The position numbers and the translations under genes are program-made. From a bacterium (GTDB lineage Bacteria; SM23-31; JAUVVT01), in assembly GCA_030616165.1 (NCBI GenBank), contig JAUWXV010000183.1, positions 1 through 7,556 on the forward strand: 7,556 nt of DNA, given 5' to 3'. Under the pieces are notes generated by a model that was not told where the DNA came from, made no database searches, and saw only the letters and a list, made by a program, of their open reading frames with translations. Positions 1-5,340 of this stretch are shown piece by piece. Every line of letters starts with the position of its first letter. Within the stretch, counting starts at the first letter, position 1.

Positions 1-60
1 AACTTGCTGCAGGAATATCCTAATTTTAAGCGGAAACGGGGTAAATTTGAAGGAATTTAA
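1..60 (+). CDS. C-terminal tail of an unknown gene entering from the left edge (partial)
   Basis: Frame 1 is open from the first base and ends at a TAA at 58-60, giving 19 residues (NLLQEYPNFKRKRGKFEGI). The stretch is visibly richer in G and C than the AT-rich spacer after it, which is what a coding end would look like here. It is too short to name. It lies 54 bp upstream of the excisionase-like gene on the same strand, so it may belong to the same mobile element. An open stretch of 19 codons can also occur by chance. Confidence 0.35.
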   Translation, partial: NLLQEYPNFKRKRGKFEGI

Positions 61-75
61 TAAAAGTGAATAAGA

Positions 76-81
76 TATAAT
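76..81 (+). promoter_or_regulatory. Possible -10 box upstream of the excisionase-like gene
   Basis: A perfect TATAAT lies 33 bp before the ATG at 115, in the only gap before the excisionase/integrase pair. I see no convincing -35 hexamer at 16-18 bp; the nearest TTGAAG (47-52) is 23 bp away. In DNA this AT-rich the match alone is weak evidence. Confidence 0.25.
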
Positions 82-114
82 ATATTTAATTTATAGAAAA
101 TAAAAGTAGATGAT

Positions 115-369
115 ATGGAAACAAATAAATTAAAAGAAAAAAGAGCATTAACAATAGCTGAAGCCGCAGAGTATGCCTGTGTAAGCAGGGGAACTATAAA
201 GAACTGGATAGCTTTAGGTGTATTACCTTTTGAGGATCTACCAGGAAGTGGAAAAGGAAATAGAAGGTTTATCCTAATAAGAAAAAAAGACCTTGATACT
301 TTCCTTAATTCTAACTATATTTGTTCAGCAGCCATGTGTATAGAAGGGAGTCTCACATGGCAAAAATAA
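115..369 (+). CDS. Excisionase-family helix-turn-helix DNA-binding protein
   Basis: A small protein of 84 residues. Residues 12-36 read as the helix-turn-helix of the excisionase/MerR-like family (LTIAEAAEYACVSRGTIKNW). A short wing follows, with a G/K/R-rich turn (residues 44-51) and then the usual closing DLDTFL helix (59-64). Proteins of this type bind DNA next to recombination sites and bias an integrase towards excision, or act as small repressors. Its last 13 bases overlap the start of the tyrosine recombinase, so the two are almost certainly co-transcribed and translationally linked. The ATG at 115 is the first usable start; its ribosome-binding site is weak. The last 15 or so residues fall outside the domain and are probably tail sequence. 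The family call is firm; the specific role as recombination directionality factor is inferred from context. Confidence 0.8.
   Translation: METNKLKEKRALTIAEAAEYACVSRGTIKNWIALGVLPFEDLPGSGKGNRRFILIRKKDLDTFLNSNYICSAAMCIEGSLTWQK
342..350 (+). promoter_or_regulatory. Ribosome-binding site fixing the integrase start
   Basis: AGAAGGGAG lies 6 nt before the ATG at 357. This favours 357 over the in-frame TTG at 321, which has no such site and would add 12 residues with no family resemblance. The site lies inside the upstream excisionase-like gene, as expected for coupled translation. Confidence 0.75.
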
Positions 370-1466
370 GAATTGTCCGGGTAGTTAAAACCAAGTATGG
401 GACTTACGCTTTACACTTTGCAAACCATCTTGGTCGAAGGAGAAGGCTCTCAGTTGGATCCAATTACCAGAGTGCAGAAAGATTAAGGATAAGGTTTGAA
501 AGTTTGCTTCTTGACGGTAAAGATCCTAAAAGGGAAACATTTAAACAAGTTCAACGCGATAAAGTACAATCCATAACCATTAAAGAGTTCTATCCTTTGT
601 TCATGAAAGTACATGGTAAATTGCAGAGTGAGTCTATGCAAAGAAGATATAAGTACTGCCTAAAAAATATCTGCCGTTACAAGATTTCTAATACTCCCAT
701 GAGCCTTATATCTAAATCCATGATGCATGATTATATGCTCTCAAGAATGGAAAATGATGGAGTTACTCCGGCTACAGTTAACAGGGAAACCGCATTTGTT
801 AAAATTATGTTATCTGTTGCTGTTCAACGTAACTACTTTAATCAGAGTCCACTTCAGGGATTGAAACTTCTTAAGGAATCTGGTAAAAGGAATGTATGTC
901 TTACAGTTCAAGAAGCAAGAAACCTCCTTAATGAACTAACTCCTTCTCTTGCAGATATAGTTGAGTTTGCTATCTGTACTGGGATCCGTAAAGAGAACAT
1001 CCTTAGTCTTAAGATTGATCAGATTAAATTTCACGACCTTTCAAAGACAGGACAGATACAATTAAAGATTAAAGGAGGTACATGGGAAATTTTTCCATTA
1101 GGATTACAGGCTGTAAACGTACTGAAAAGAGCCATAGGAGATCATGAAGAAGGATACGTCTTTATTAATCCTAAAACCGGAACAAGGTATATCAATATTG
1201 CTAAATCATTCACTAAAGCTGTAAGGAAGTTAAAACTAAAGGTAGGAGATAGTGACCTTAGATTCCATGACCTTAGGCATGTCTTCTGTACCTGGTTAAG
1301 CAATGAGGGAGTAAGCAGAGATATACTTCAGATACTATTAGGACATAAAGACAGATCAACGACTGATAGGTATACGACTTTATCTCCATTAACAGCAGGA
1401 AAATTACTTGAAAAACTACCCAATATCAGAGAAAATGTGGCAAGAATTGGCAAGGTCAGCTCTTGA
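357..1466 (+). CDS. Tyrosine recombinase / phage-type integrase
   Basis: A complete site-specific recombinase of 369 residues, the usual length for element integrases. It cuts and rejoins DNA at attachment sites through a covalent 3'-phosphotyrosine. Residues 1-60 look like the arm-binding N-terminal domain, about 72-170 the SAM-like core-binding domain, and about 182-345 the catalytic domain. All catalytic residues are visible: R211 (CTGIRKENILSL), the beta-hairpin Lys at about K239, H304 and R307 (RFHDLRH), H330 (LLGHKD) and nucleophile Y339 (DRYTTL). Nothing suggests inactivation. It overlaps the excisionase-like gene by 13 bp and ends 51 bp before a tRNA gene on the same strand, a classic neighbourhood for a tRNA-targeting element. 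Base composition appears less AT-rich than the genes on the right, consistent with transfer. The long protein relatives in Gram-negative islands fit; the exact subfamily is not decidable by eye. Confidence 0.95.
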   Translation: MAKIRIVRVVKTKYGTYALHFANHLGRRRRLSVGSNYQSAERLRIRFESLLLDGKDPKRETFKQVQRDKVQSITIKEFYPLFMKVHGKLQSESMQRRYKYCLKNICRYKISNTPMSLISKSMMHDYMLSRMENDGVTPATVNRETAFVKIMLSVAVQRNYFNQSPLQGLKLLKESGKRNVCLTVQEARNLLNELTPSLADIVEFAICTGIRKENILSLKIDQIKFHDLSKTGQIQLKIKGGTWEIFPLGLQAVNVLKRAIGDHEEGYVFINPKTGTRYINIAKSFTKAVRKLKLKVGDSDLRFHDLRHVFCTWLSNEGVSRDILQILLGHKDRSTTDRYTTLSPLTAGKLLEKLPNIRENVARIGKVSS

Positions 1467-1473
1467 GCAGTGG
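1458..1473 (+). repeat. D-arm-like copy of the tRNA sequence at the integrase stop (candidate attachment remnant)
   Basis: AGCTC (1458-1462), 2 nt, then GAGCAGTGG (1465-1473) spans the integrase stop codon. The tRNA downstream has AGCTC (1526-1530), 8 nt, then GAGCAGTGG (1539-1547), the D-stem and the start of the anticodon stem. A shared 9-mer plus an ordered 5-mer over about 70 bp is unlikely by chance. It may be a partial attachment core, or a coincidence of the stop-codon context. Confidence 0.3.
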
Positions 1474-1479
1474 TTTTTC

Positions 1480-1509
1480 TTGCCAATGCACTACATAAGT
1501 GTATATAAA
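1480..1509 (+). promoter_or_regulatory. Candidate promoter of the tRNA gene
   Basis: TTGCCA (1480-1485) is followed 16 bp later by TATATA (1502-1507), or 18 bp later by TATAAA (1504-1509). Transcription would begin only a few bases before the tRNA at 1518, which is common for single tRNA genes. If right, the tRNA keeps its own promoter between the integrase and the tRNA. Confidence 0.35.
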
Positions 1510-1517
1510 ACAATAAT

Positions 1518-1590
1518 GGCGGCATAGCTCAGTGGTTAGAGCAGTGGAATCATAATCCACCTGTCCGGGGTTCGAATCCCTGTGCCGCTA
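1518..1590 (+). tRNA. tRNA with CAU anticodon (elongator Met, or Ile2)
   Basis: The full cloverleaf can be folded by eye. The acceptor stem is 1518-1524 with 1583-1589, closing with a G-U pair. The D-stem is GCTC/GAGC (1527-1530, 1539-1542). The anticodon stem is GTGGA/TCCAC (1544-1548, 1556-1560) with loop ATCATAA, putting CAU at 1551-1553. The T-arm carries TTCGAAT, and the discriminator is A1590. CCA is not encoded. The anticodon stem lacks the three G-C pairs of the initiator, so this is elongator tRNA-Met or the lysidine-modified tRNA-Ile2; the terminal G-U pair reminds me of Bacillus-type elongator Met tRNAs, but I cannot settle it. It lies just after the integrase and is a plausible integration target. 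Confidence 0.93.
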
Positions 1591-1596
1591 CTTTTT

Positions 1597-1636
1597 AAGG
1601 CAGTTTTGATGTTTTTTATATTAATACTGCCTTTTT
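1597..1636 (+). terminator. Rho-independent terminator of the tRNA gene
   Basis: AAGGCAGT (1597-1604) pairs with ACTGCCTT (1626-1633), and a run of five T (1632-1636) overlaps the stem end. The loop is long (21 nt), so strength is uncertain, but the position 6 bp after the tRNA fits. Confidence 0.6.
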
Positions 1637-1703
1637 ATTTTTATATGATTTCACAAAAATACTTTTTTATGAATAATCAAAAATATCATTAGCATCAGTT
1701 GTC

Positions 1704-1727
1704 ATTCCCCCGAGTACTCGGGGGAAT
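1704..1727. repeat. 24-bp perfect palindrome of the GTCATTCCC...GGGAATCCA type
   Basis: Every base pairs about a centre between 1715 and 1716; the core is CCCCCGAG/CTCGGGGG flanked by ATT/AAT. With its flanks GTC and CCA it matches the widespread intergenic repeat type that begins GTCATTCCC and ends GGGAATCCA, which I recall from many bacteria, including the Neisseria dRS3 elements that serve as insertion targets. No T-run follows, so it is not an ordinary terminator. Confidence 0.8.
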
Positions 1728-1803
1728 CCATTTAAACATAGTTCATCTCGAAATATTGATTAGATTCCGACTGTTATGCAAATGTTACAATACGTAACCT
1801 GAT

Positions 1804-1828
1804 TGCCTCGGGTATCTTACCCGAGGCA
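1804..1828. repeat. Hairpin with an 11-bp perfect stem
   Basis: TGCCTCGGGTA (1804-1814) pairs fully with TACCCGAGGCA (1818-1828) across a 3-nt loop TCT. It shares CTCGGG/CCCGAG with the palindrome at 1704-1727, so arms of the two could cross-pair. No T-run follows it. Confidence 0.75.
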
Positions 1829-1837
1829 CATAATAAG

Positions 1838-1853
1838 TGGGCTTCACAGCCCA
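1838..1853. repeat. Short hairpin TGGGCT/AGCCCA
   Basis: A 6-bp stem with loop TCAC, 9 bp after the preceding 11-bp-stem hairpin. It reads as the last stem of the palindrome cluster. Confidence 0.5.
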
Positions 1854-1892
1854 TTAAATAAAGTCAATCTAAAAATTCAGGCACACAACACT

Positions 1893-1905
1893 TATTTCTT
1901 GACAA
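1893..1905 (+). repeat. Left copy of a 13-bp direct repeat containing TTGACA
   Basis: TATTTCTTGACAA occurs here and again at 2263-2275, on either side of the ABC-ATPase relic. The right copy supplies the -35 box of a good promoter. The left copy has TACATT 17 bp after TTGACA, a weak -10. It could be a duplicated promoter half, or the scar of a rearrangement. Confidence 0.55.
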
Positions 1906-1929
1906 TATGGTTAGAGAATTATACATTTT

Positions 1930-2215
1930 CGTATGGCAGGATTGGCAAGAGCACTTGCTATGGACCTTGAAATACTTCTTTGTGATGAACCTTCGGCTGG
2001 GTTAGACCCCATCATCGCTGCTGGAATTGACAATCTAATCCTACAACTTGATAAGGTATTTAAAATGACTATTATTGTTGTTACACATGAAATTAAGAGC
2101 GCTTTTACTGTTGCAAATAAAATTGTTATGCTGTTTAAAGGTAGGTTATTTCGATAGGTGAACTTTTGATGAAATCATCAAAAAAATAGATGAAAATTTA
2201 AGTAAATCATTTTAA
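1930..2215 (+). pseudogene. Relic of an MlaF-like ABC transporter ATPase (C-terminal part only)
   Basis: The open part (ATG at 1933, TAG at 2155-2157) begins inside the family, just past the LSGG signature: MAGLARALAMDLEILLCDEP. It has the Walker B region (ILLCDEPSAGLDP, with D and E), a D-loop, and the switch histidine (VVTHEIKSA), which matches MlaF/Ttg2A-type lipid-transport ATPases, where ATP hydrolysis drives phospholipid movement between membranes. Walker A, Q-loop and signature are gone, so it cannot hydrolyse ATP. The tail is broken too: after the stop, a different frame carries TFDEIIKKIDENLSKSF and a TAA at 2213-2215, which is what an intact C-terminus would resemble. I read this as a 5'-truncated, 3'-frameshifted gene. 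No permease, substrate-binding or MCE-domain partner lies nearby. Confidence 0.85.
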
Positions 2216-2262
2216 AATAAATCATTTTATTTATATATTTAAAAAATTTAAATAAAAATAAG

Positions 2263-2275
2263 TATTTCTTGACAA
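2263..2275 (+). repeat. Right copy of the 13-bp direct repeat
   Basis: Identical to 1893-1905 (TATTTCTTGACAA). Together the copies bracket the ABC relic at a distance of 370 bp. Confidence 0.55.
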
Positions 2276-2297
2276 AACAATATTTTTGTATTATATT
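2269..2297 (+). promoter_or_regulatory. Strong sigma-70 promoter of the FliM-peptide gene
   Basis: A perfect TTGACA (2269-2274), a 17-bp spacer and TATATT (2292-2297, five of six matches). Transcription should start near 2304, leaving an AT-rich leader of about 95 nt before the ATG at 2400. This is the best promoter in the window. Confidence 0.75.
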
Positions 2298-2399
2298 GTT
2301 AACAGAGATAAATTATTGTAAATAAAGAAAATAATTTAAAGGAATACATTAAATAATATAATTAATTCATTTTAAAATCAGTTATTATAAAGGATTGAT

Positions 2400-2699
2400 A
2401 TGGCTGATTTATTGAGTCAAAATGAGATTGATAATCTTTTAAACTCTACAATTACGGCTGACGAAACATCTACGGAAACTGTTGAGATTACTAAAGAAAA
2501 AGTCCAAATCAAAATGAGAACTTTTTCTTTTAAGAAGAATAAGAATATTCGTTTTTTATTCCCCTATCAATCACCAGTGATAAAAAGGGGAAATTTTCTT
2601 TTTAATCCAGATCCAGATAAAGAAAATGATGAAAATGAAGTTGTTGTCAGATGTTTAAAAAATTATGTTGAGTATTTGAAACATAATAGAAATCTTTAA
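2400..2699 (+). CDS. Small protein with a FliM/FliY-type N-terminal CheY-binding peptide
   Basis: A protein of 99 residues that opens with MADLLSQNEIDNLLNS. Residues 5-14 match the LSQ(D/E)EIDxLL motif at the start of flagellar switch proteins FliM and FliY, the short helix that binds phosphorylated CheY. The rest does not look like FliM: there is no middle CheC-like domain and no SpoA surface domain, and a full FliM is over 300 residues. Residues 20-36 are acidic and Thr/Glu-rich, 38-52 basic, and 70-80 acidic (DPDKENDENE), suggesting a flexible chain with a short helix at the end. AAAGGA lies 5 nt before the ATG. It has its own strong promoter and terminator, so it is expressed as a single gene. 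Alternatives are a truncated fliM that became a gene, or an unrelated protein sharing the motif. The motif is what I see; CheY binding is inference. Confidence 0.8.
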   Translation: MADLLSQNEIDNLLNSTITADETSTETVEITKEKVQIKMRTFSFKKNKNIRFLFPYQSPVIKRGNFLFNPDPDKENDENEVVVRCLKNYVEYLKHNRNL

Positions 2700-2717
2700 C
2701 ATTTTTAAATTAGGGGC

Positions 2718-2754
2718 AAAAGGCATATCCATTTGGGGATATGCCTTTTTTTTT
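2718..2754 (+). terminator. Strong rho-independent terminator of the FliM-peptide gene
   Basis: A 13-bp perfect stem (2718-2730 with 2737-2749, core GGCATATCC/GGATATGCC) with a 6-nt loop and nine T (2746-2754). It follows the stop codon by 18 nt, closing a one-gene transcription unit. Confidence 0.92.
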
Positions 2755-2825
2755 ATTAATTCTTTTAAAAAATTTATTTTTAATAATAAAAGATATCTCC
2801 TGCTATTATCGAAATGTATTTAATA

Positions 2826-2865
2826 TAGAGACAGAACACAGTGTGCAGGCAGTGTTCTGTCTCTA
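2826..2865. repeat. Long palindrome of the TAGAGACAG...CTGTCTCTA type
   Basis: TAGAGACAGAACAC (2826-2839) pairs perfectly over 14 bp with GTGTTCTGTCTCTA (2852-2865) across a 12-nt loop. Neither strand has a good T-run after it, so it is more like a mobile REP/MITE-type intergenic repeat than a terminator. It sits 77 bp past the preceding terminator and 133 bp before the next gene. The remaining bases of this 299-bp spacer (2700-2998) show no gene and no clear promoter. Confidence 0.75.
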
Positions 2866-2998
2866 CAATAAAAAAATATATCATAGTAGGTCTAACTTTT
2901 AACGAAGTCAAATATCTGACACTTTCTTTCTTTATGACCTATCAATTTCCAGGTAATTATCACAAAAATTCAGAAAAACACAAATTATTTTATCTAAT

Positions 2999-3967
2999 AT
3001 GCTGAAAAACTTTGACAATCATACTCTTGAGATTCTTATTTTAAAACATTTTCCCACGGAAAAATCAAATATAACATTTTATCCAATTACTACTGGCAAA
3101 TTTAATGAAAGTTATATAGTCAAATGTAGAAGTCGGGATTTAGTTTTAAGGATTGCGCCTCCACAGGACATAGGGTTGATTTTTTATGAGAAGAATATGA
3201 TGGCGCAGGAGCCCGAGATACATCGGATTGTGAGAGAAAAAACGAGTATACCGGTTCCTGAAATTTATGTTCACGATACTTCTCATTCAATAATTGGTTC
3301 GGATTACCTTATAATGGAAAAAATAGATGGGATTACGGCGACAGATGCTCATTTTCTTAAGAAAAATCAATGGGATAATGTTCTCTACCAGGTTGGTAAA
3401 CATCTGAGAGAACTTCATTCAATAACAGCAGAAAAGTACGGTTATCTCGGTGAACATCGTCCTATGGAATCTCAAAAAGATTGGGCTTCTGCCTTTATGG
3501 TAATGTGGAATAAGATGGCAAATCAGATCGTCGATGTTGAAGGATATTCAAAAGTGGAGGGGCAATTTTTTACTGAACTTCTGGAGAAACACATAGAAAT
3601 ATTTGAGCATAATCCTCCATCTTCTCTTCTTCACATGGACATCTGGCACCAGAACATAATATTGGACAGGAATGGAAAAGTTGTGGGAGTAGTTGACTGG
3701 GACCGTGCACTCTGGGGGGATGTAGAAATCGAATTTGCTGTGCTCGATTACTGCGGAATTTCCGAACCTCCATTCTGGAAAGGATACGGTAAAGAGAGAG
3801 ACACCTCTGAAAGTGTGCAGTTAAGAAATGTTTTTTATCTATTATATGAAATTAAGAAGTATATCATCATATACGCAACAAGAAGATACAATCCAATGAC
3901 TAAAGAGCAATATAAAAATCAAGTTTTTAGAATAGCAGAAAGTATTAAACAGAAAAATAATTTATGA
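2999..3967 (+). CDS. Aminoglycoside-phosphotransferase-family kinase (APH fold)
   Basis: A small-molecule kinase of 322 residues, normal length for the APH/choline-kinase superfamily. Residues 31-52 form the N-lobe nucleotide loop with GKFNESYIV and the strand LVLRI. A hinge-like segment YLIMEKIDG is at 103-111. The catalytic loop is HMDIWHQN (H212, D214, N219), followed by the metal-binding VVDWD (D233), and then the usual W-G-D turn (239-241). All catalytic residues are present, so it should be active. The substrate cannot be told: family members phosphorylate aminoglycosides, macrolides, choline, sugars or homoserine, and a resistance role should not be assumed. The ATG at 2999 has no visible Shine-Dalgarno site, so translation may be weak, leaderless, or begin elsewhere. 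It stands alone on its strand and converges with the minus-strand operon across 42 bp with no clear terminator. Confidence 0.9.
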   Translation: MLKNFDNHTLEILILKHFPTEKSNITFYPITTGKFNESYIVKCRSRDLVLRIAPPQDIGLIFYEKNMMAQEPEIHRIVREKTSIPVPEIYVHDTSHSIIGSDYLIMEKIDGITATDAHFLKKNQWDNVLYQVGKHLRELHSITAEKYGYLGEHRPMESQKDWASAFMVMWNKMANQIVDVEGYSKVEGQFFTELLEKHIEIFEHNPPSSLLHMDIWHQNIILDRNGKVVGVVDWDRALWGDVEIEFAVLDYCGISEPPFWKGYGKERDTSESVQLRNVFYLLYEIKKYIIIYATRRYNPMTKEQYKNQVFRIAESIKQKNNL

Positions 3968-4009
3968 ATAAATCAAGTTAGAAAAAATATTCTTATAATC
4001 CACTTTTCT

Positions 4010-5284
4010 TTAATATATCTTGATATTGATTCTGTTTTTAAAAGTATCAAGGTCGATTATATCTCTGTCATAATCATCAATATCACCTTTGTTTATAGTA
4101 AACTGAACATTCCCTACTTTTCTTTCTTTTGTAGCAAGAGAACTTGATATTATCAATATTTCAACCCTTTCATTATCCTTCATTTCCGTCAATGTAGAAC
4201 CAAAGTCCGCAAAAATCTCCGAGATTAAGTCTGTTAATTCCTTAACCTTTTCTTCGACACTTTTTTCTTCTATTTTTGGAGTATTTATAGTAGAAAAACC
4301 CTGTGCATTCGGCACAGCTCGGAATATTTTAACTTCAGATTTAATCTTTTCTTTAACTTCTTCCAATTTTTCCTTTGCTTTTTCGATTTCTTCCCTGGAC
4401 TTTTCAAGTTGTTCTCGTAGTTTATCGTATTCGATTTCTATATAAGATTCAACAGCATCACCAGTTTTTCTATTTATTATAACATTAACTCTGGAAAAAT
4501 CTAATCTATCAAGGTTGATTGTAAAAATGGTCCCCAGACCATTTATGTAAATTCCCTCAGTTTGATTTCTTGATATTCTATTGTATTTATTTCCAATCTC
4601 TGATTCAATAATCGATTTCAGAATATCTATCCTTTTATACATCTCTTTGAGAGCATACTGCGGTTTTGAAGTATTTTTAATTCTGTCTTTCAACTCTGCA
4701 AAATTTAATAAATCCCTTTTATAATCATTTAGCCATCTTTTTTCAACCGTTATAATAATGTTTGAATCTTCAACGCCAAGATTTTTTTCAAGCGTTTCTT
4801 TATATCCGCTTGGAACTTTACAGACAACGGTAATGCGGTCATCGGATTCAAGCCCTTTAATTGCTCCTGCATAATCGGTCAGAAATCCGATTATTGAATT
4901 AGTTAATTCTTCCAATATCTCTTCTTTCTTTTTGTCTCTCTCTTTCTCGAGTTCTTCTCCTTGGTATTGTTTTGTGAAATCAATATTAAAAGATTTATAA
5001 ATTGCAAAATATGGGTAAGTATCTAAAGAAGGAGAAGTAATAAAAACCACACCATATCCATCAACGAATATTCCTGAAGTATTGGTGCTTCTTATTGGTA
5101 AAATTTCTTTATCGTATTCTGTTAAAATTGTATTTAATATGTTCTCCATAATCCTTAAGTTCTTCCGCATTTTAATATAATCGACATTCCTTTCATATTG
5201 CATTGCCGAGATAACTGAAAATATTACTATAGATAAAGAAATTAAAATTACGATAAAGAATTTAATATTTTTTAAGATTTTCAT
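4010..5284 (-). CDS. Signal-anchored extracytoplasmic protein made of a tandem duplication plus coiled coil
   Basis: An unrecognised protein of 424 residues. Residues 8-27 are a hydrophobic N-terminal helix after a Lys-rich start, so it is anchored in, or exported across, the membrane. The rest is an internal duplication: 43-203 resembles 217-420. Three anchors align in order: a glycine motif (G71 IFVDGYGVVF and G244 IYINGLGTIF), a helix (EELTNSIIGFLTDYAG at 125 and KELTDLISEIFADFGS at 348), and an acidic end (WLNDYKRDLLNFAELKDRI, 184-202; DIDDYDRDIIDLDTFKNRI, 401-419). The second copy has an insert of about 40 residues (283-320) rich in Glu and Lys, a clear coiled coil; the first has a shorter Lys/Glu stretch near 110-127. 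The start is supported by GGGAGG 5-6 nt upstream. It is the last gene of the sigma/anti-sigma operon, 56 bp after the anti-sigma stop. A role in sensing or modulating the envelope signal is inferred from context only. Confidence 0.88.
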   Translation of the reverse strand: MKILKNIKFFIVILISLSIVIFSVISAMQYERNVDYIKMRKNLRIMENILNTILTEYDKEILPIRSTNTSGIFVDGYGVVFITSPSLDTYPYFAIYKSFNIDFTKQYQGEELEKERDKKKEEILEELTNSIIGFLTDYAGAIKGLESDDRITVVCKVPSGYKETLEKNLGVEDSNIIITVEKRWLNDYKRDLLNFAELKDRIKNTSKPQYALKEMYKRIDILKSIIESEIGNKYNRISRNQTEGIYINGLGTIFTINLDRLDFSRVNVIINRKTGDAVESYIEIEYDKLREQLEKSREEIEKAKEKLEEVKEKIKSEVKIFRAVPNAQGFSTINTPKIEEKSVEEKVKELTDLISEIFADFGSTLTEMKDNERVEILIISSSLATKERKVGNVQFTINKGDIDDYDRDIIDLDTFKNRINIKIY

Positions 5285-5340
5285 TTTATCCTCCCATTTT
5301 AAAATTTTTTTGACTTTTTTAATAAGATTATTTAAAAAAA

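Larger units (their letters stand above)
1591..1932. other. Gene-free, palindrome-rich spacer between the tRNA and the ABC relic
   Basis: I see no coding sequence here. The stretch holds the tRNA terminator, a 24-bp perfect GC-rich palindrome (1704-1727), a small hairpin GTTAC/GTAAC (1784-1798), an 11-bp-stem hairpin (1804-1828) and a 6-bp-stem hairpin (1838-1853). It ends with TTGACA (1899-1904) just before the relic. The GC-rich stems stand out sharply from an otherwise AT-rich background, typical of REP/MITE-like intergenic repeats or a structured RNA. Confidence 0.6.

Noticed and set aside
97-111. 14-mer AAATAAAAGTAGAT shared with 6761-6774
   Set aside because: Low-complexity A-rich sequence in AT-rich DNA and no shared flanks; likely chance, not an attachment repeat.
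321-356. Extended integrase start at TTG 321
   Set aside because: The ATG at 357 has AGAAGGGAG 6 nt upstream and starts the recognisable domain; the extra 12 residues look random.
1328-1525. Minus-strand open frame over the integrase end
   Set aside because: It lies antisense to the conserved catalytic part of the recombinase and has no family resemblance; a shadow frame.
1518-1590. Initiator tRNA-fMet reading of the CAU tRNA
   Set aside because: The anticodon stem lacks three consecutive G-C pairs and the acceptor end is G-U paired rather than unpaired C-A.
3570-3773. Minus-strand open frame inside the kinase gene
   Set aside because: Antisense to the conserved catalytic loop of the APH kinase, with no ribosome site; a shadow.
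3968-4009. Bidirectional terminator between the convergent kinase and duplicated-protein genes
   Set aside because: Only a 4-bp AGAA/TTCT pairing is visible; not enough for a terminator.
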